Assembly (NCBI GenBank): GCA_963725415.1
Contig: CAVRZY010000067.1
Span: 1-12,788 of the forward strand
Reading direction: 5' to 3'
DNA length: 12,788 bases
From: CAVRZY01 sp963725415
GTDB taxonomy: Bacteria > Acidobacteriota > Terriglobia > Bryobacterales > Bryobacteraceae
The notes under the pieces are model-generated. The model was not told where the DNA came from, made no database searches, and worked only from the letters and a program-made list of their open reading frames with translations. This document shows, piece after piece, positions 11,731-12,788 of the stretch; position 1 is the stretch's first letter, and the number at the start of each line of letters is the position of its first letter. A program made the translations under genes and the position numbers.

Positions 11731-11854
11731 TGGCGGACAAACGTCCGGACATCACACCAGCTTTATTTGCAATCGGATCTGGCCGCTTTTTACGGACGCC
11801 CGGACAACGGGCGGACAAAGTGTCCGACACTTTGTGACGCAAAGTGTCCGCCAT
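11690..11854 (-). CDS. possible 54-residue basic ORF through the octamer array
   Basis: ATG at 11854 opens a frame encoding MADTLRHKVSDTLSARCPG, RKKRPDPIANKAGVMSGRLS and FSLFRRTLSSPL. There is no Shine-Dalgarno sequence. The octamers give recurring peptides (ADTL, SDTLSA, RLSA), so the ORF may be a by-product of the repeats or a short basic DNA-binding protein. It stops in the CTATAG centre of the cruciform, 7 nt before the GTG of the next ORF. Confidence 0.3.
   Translation of the reverse strand: MADTLRHKVSDTLSARCPGVRKKRPDPIANKAGVMSGRLSATFSLFRRTLSSPL
11816..11834. promoter_or_regulatory. palindrome CAAAGTGTC-C-GACACTTTG
   Basis: A 19-base palindrome with 9-bp arms around one central base, built from two opposed half sites of the array. 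A further same-orientation copy of the left arm, CAAAGTGTCCGCC, follows at 11840-11852. This spacing suits a dimeric DNA-binding protein. Confidence 0.6.
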
Positions 11855-11889
11855 GTGTTTTCAATAACTTGCGGGCGGAATCCGGACAG

Positions 11890-11901
11890 TTGTATATACA
11901 A
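11890..11901. promoter_or_regulatory. AT-rich palindrome TTGTATATACAA (operator or promoter -10 region)
   Basis: A perfect 12-base palindrome lies about 36 bases upstream of the ATG at 11854 on the minus strand, in otherwise GC-rich sequence, between a CCGGACA variant (11882) and an octamer (11913). TATATA/TATACA could serve as a -10 element for the leftward operon, but I see no good -35 box. Confidence 0.4.
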
Positions 11902-11993
11902 TGTAAGCGAAGTGTCCGCCCTGCATCCGCCCGTCATGATCCGGTCCTGTCGAGCAACGCCACCCGGCCACCCTCCAGCACGGTGAATACCTT

Positions 11994-12440
11994 CTAATGG
12001 GAGAGATCGTGGTTTACCCACTCGGTGAGGAGGCGGCCGAGTGTCATTTCTCCGAGTTCGCTGTGCATGGTCCGGCACTCGAGGTGCTCCGGAGAGAGCT
12101 GCCGGATGCGCGCGAGGCTCCGCTCCCGCTCCCTCTCGAACACCTCCAACGATGTGATGGGATTGATGGCGGCATACGGGATCTCGGCTGCACGTTTTTC
12201 CGCATTCAAGCTGCGGAAGGATTCGCCCTTCAGGATGCGCTCGATCCGGTCCTGGAAGCACACCACCTCGAAATCGGTGAGGTGCGCCAGGATCTCGGTC
12301 TGGGACCACGCGTTGCCGGGGGGCCGATCCAACGCCTCGCGCGTCTGGCCTTCCACGTGGGCTCGGAGGACCCGGGGAGTCTGGGCGAGCCACTGCAGCG
12401 CGCTCTCCAGCAGCCCACGTCCACGCGATGTCCTCGACAT
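11994..12440 (-). CDS. DinB-family protein, apparently truncated at the C-terminus
   Basis: ATG at 12440 has GAGGGG about 8 nt upstream; the frame is open to 12491 but the extra residues lack a ribosome binding site. The 148-residue product has the DinB four-helix metal-binding layout: NAWSQTEILAHLTDFE with H53, and MTLGRLLTEWVNHDLSH with H144 and H148. These three His would hold a divalent metal; family members include bacillithiol-dependent transferases and many stress proteins of unknown substrate. The frame ends in TAG directly after the last His, whereas relatives usually continue with 15-25 residues of the last helix. This suggests that the end was cut by insertion of the mobile element next door. 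Probably host chromosome. Confidence 0.78.
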   Translation of the reverse strand: MSRTSRGRGLLESALQWLAQTPRVLRAHVEGQTREALDRPPGNAWSQTEILAHLTDFEVVCFQDRIERILKGESFRSLNAEKRAAEIPYAAINPITSLEVFERERERSLARIRQLSPEHLECRTMHSELGEMTLGRLLTEWVNHDLSH

Positions 12441-12498
12441 CGTCGTCCCCTCTGAGCGTCGTAGACTACGTCCGTGGCCGAGATCAGCCATTGCACCC

Positions 12499-12714
12499 TC
12501 ACCGCTGCCCGCAACGGGACGGGGAGGTCATGGTCGCTTTCGGGACCGGCCACGATCCCAGCAGAGCATTGCCGACCCGCACCAGCGCCCGGGCTAGACG
12601 CGACCGGAACGATCCTGGCCCGACCGATCTCCATCCTTGCAGCAGGTCCAGGGTGCGTCTCGTCTCCCCGTCTTGATCGCGAACCGGAAATTCCAGGTAA
12701 TCCGCCACGGTCAT
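12499..12714 (-). CDS. unknown small protein, 71 residues
   Basis: ATG at 12714 is preceded by AAAGGGGAGGAG, an excellent though close ribosome binding site; an open frame up to 12762 has no good start. The product begins MTVADYLEFPVRDQDGETRR, then TLDLLQGWRSVGPGSFRSRL and LVRVGNALLGSWPVPK. No motif is recognised. It lies 58 nt upstream of the DinB gene on the same strand and may be cotranscribed with it; both are probably host genes. The 74 bases to the right of it show nothing I can assign. Confidence 0.5.
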   Translation of the reverse strand: MTVADYLEFPVRDQDGETRRTLDLLQGWRSVGPGSFRSRLARALVRVGNALLGSWPVPKATMTSPSRCGQR

Positions 12715-12788
12715 CTCCTCCCCTTTGGCCTCTCCCGTCCGCTCACCGTTTCTCCGGCTCAACCGCCTGCGCCCCCCCGAGTCGAACT

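Larger units (their letters stand above)
11565..11920. promoter_or_regulatory. array of TGTCCGCC/GGCGGACA octamers (putative origin or operator region)
   Basis: The exact octamer occurs eight times in 356 bases: as GGCGGACA at 11565, 11644, 11675, 11732 and 11810, and as TGTCCGCC at 11708, 11845 and 11913 (start positions). Variants CCGGACA at 11745, 11800 and 11882 and TGTCCGAC at 11821 add to it. Several copies extend to AAGTGTCCGCC. The copies fall in different codon phases of the small ORFs they cross, so they are conserved as DNA rather than as peptide. Both orientations, palindromic pairs and AT-rich gaps (11753-11793, 11854-11870) are what one expects of iterons at an origin or of a multi-site repressor region. 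Confidence 0.7.

Noticed and set aside
11565..11920. CRISPR array
   Set aside because: Repeats are 8-11 bases, irregularly spaced and in both orientations; no spacer-repeat periodicity.
11752..12393. 213-residue minus-strand frame across the DinB end and octamer array
   Set aside because: Its first two thirds are a shadow of the DinB gene, and the rest is the repeat array.
12763..12788. AGTTCGACTC at the right end of the minus strand as a tRNA T-arm
   Set aside because: The stem would contain a mismatch, no CCA or acceptor pairing follows, and the rest of any tRNA would lie outside the window.

Overview
The window looks like part of a degraded or strongly rearranged prophage (or phage-derived element) inside a high-GC bacterial chromosome. 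Almost everything is coded on the minus strand, so the element reads from right to left. Phage content is supported by a terminase-small-subunit-like protein, a tail-fibre-like protein with the GTYPNP motif, a tape measure protein of about 1,100 residues, and a C-terminal scrap of a D5/P4-family primase-helicase. The style of the small phage proteins recalls Acidobacteriota (Bryobacterales/Solibacter) prophages, but that is an impression from memory. I saw no rRNA, tRNA, integrase or CRISPR array.

Right edge (about 11994-12788): probable host genes, a short unknown protein and a DinB-family protein that ends abruptly after its HDLSH metal motif. Next (11565-11920) is a dense array of the octamer TGTCCGCC/GGCGGACA, with a long cruciform-capable inverted repeat and further palindromes. 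This looks like an origin or master operator region.

From there a compact operon of small genes runs leftwards (11854-10246), many joined by ATGA or GTGA overlaps: two tiny ORFs, a zinc-ribbon protein, a coiled-coil protein and two unknowns. It is followed by an orphan primase C-terminus (10245-9931), a cluster of TGACGG repeats (9787-9933), an unknown 68-residue gene, and a second zinc-ribbon protein that is a paralogue of the first.

The morphogenesis part (9153-1623) starts with three GTTAAC boxes around the ribosome binding site of the terminase-like gene. It continues with a signal-peptide-bearing tail-fibre-like protein, two related coiled-coil proteins, a small unknown, two tandem rho-independent terminators, another small unknown, the tape measure gene (read in three frames), and a winged-helix-like gene. 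Large terminase, portal, capsid and most tail genes are absent, so this is a remnant, a tail-only derivative or an unusual satellite.

The left end (1-1580) is accessory: a small CCHC zinc-finger protein, a plus-strand helix-turn-helix gene broken by one base, a pair of diverged direct repeats, a 57-residue CxxC protein, and the start of a PD-(D/E)XK/QxxxY nuclease that runs off the window. Three broken frames can each be restored by adding one base in or near a short homopolymer. This suggests either sequencing undercalls or recent decay.
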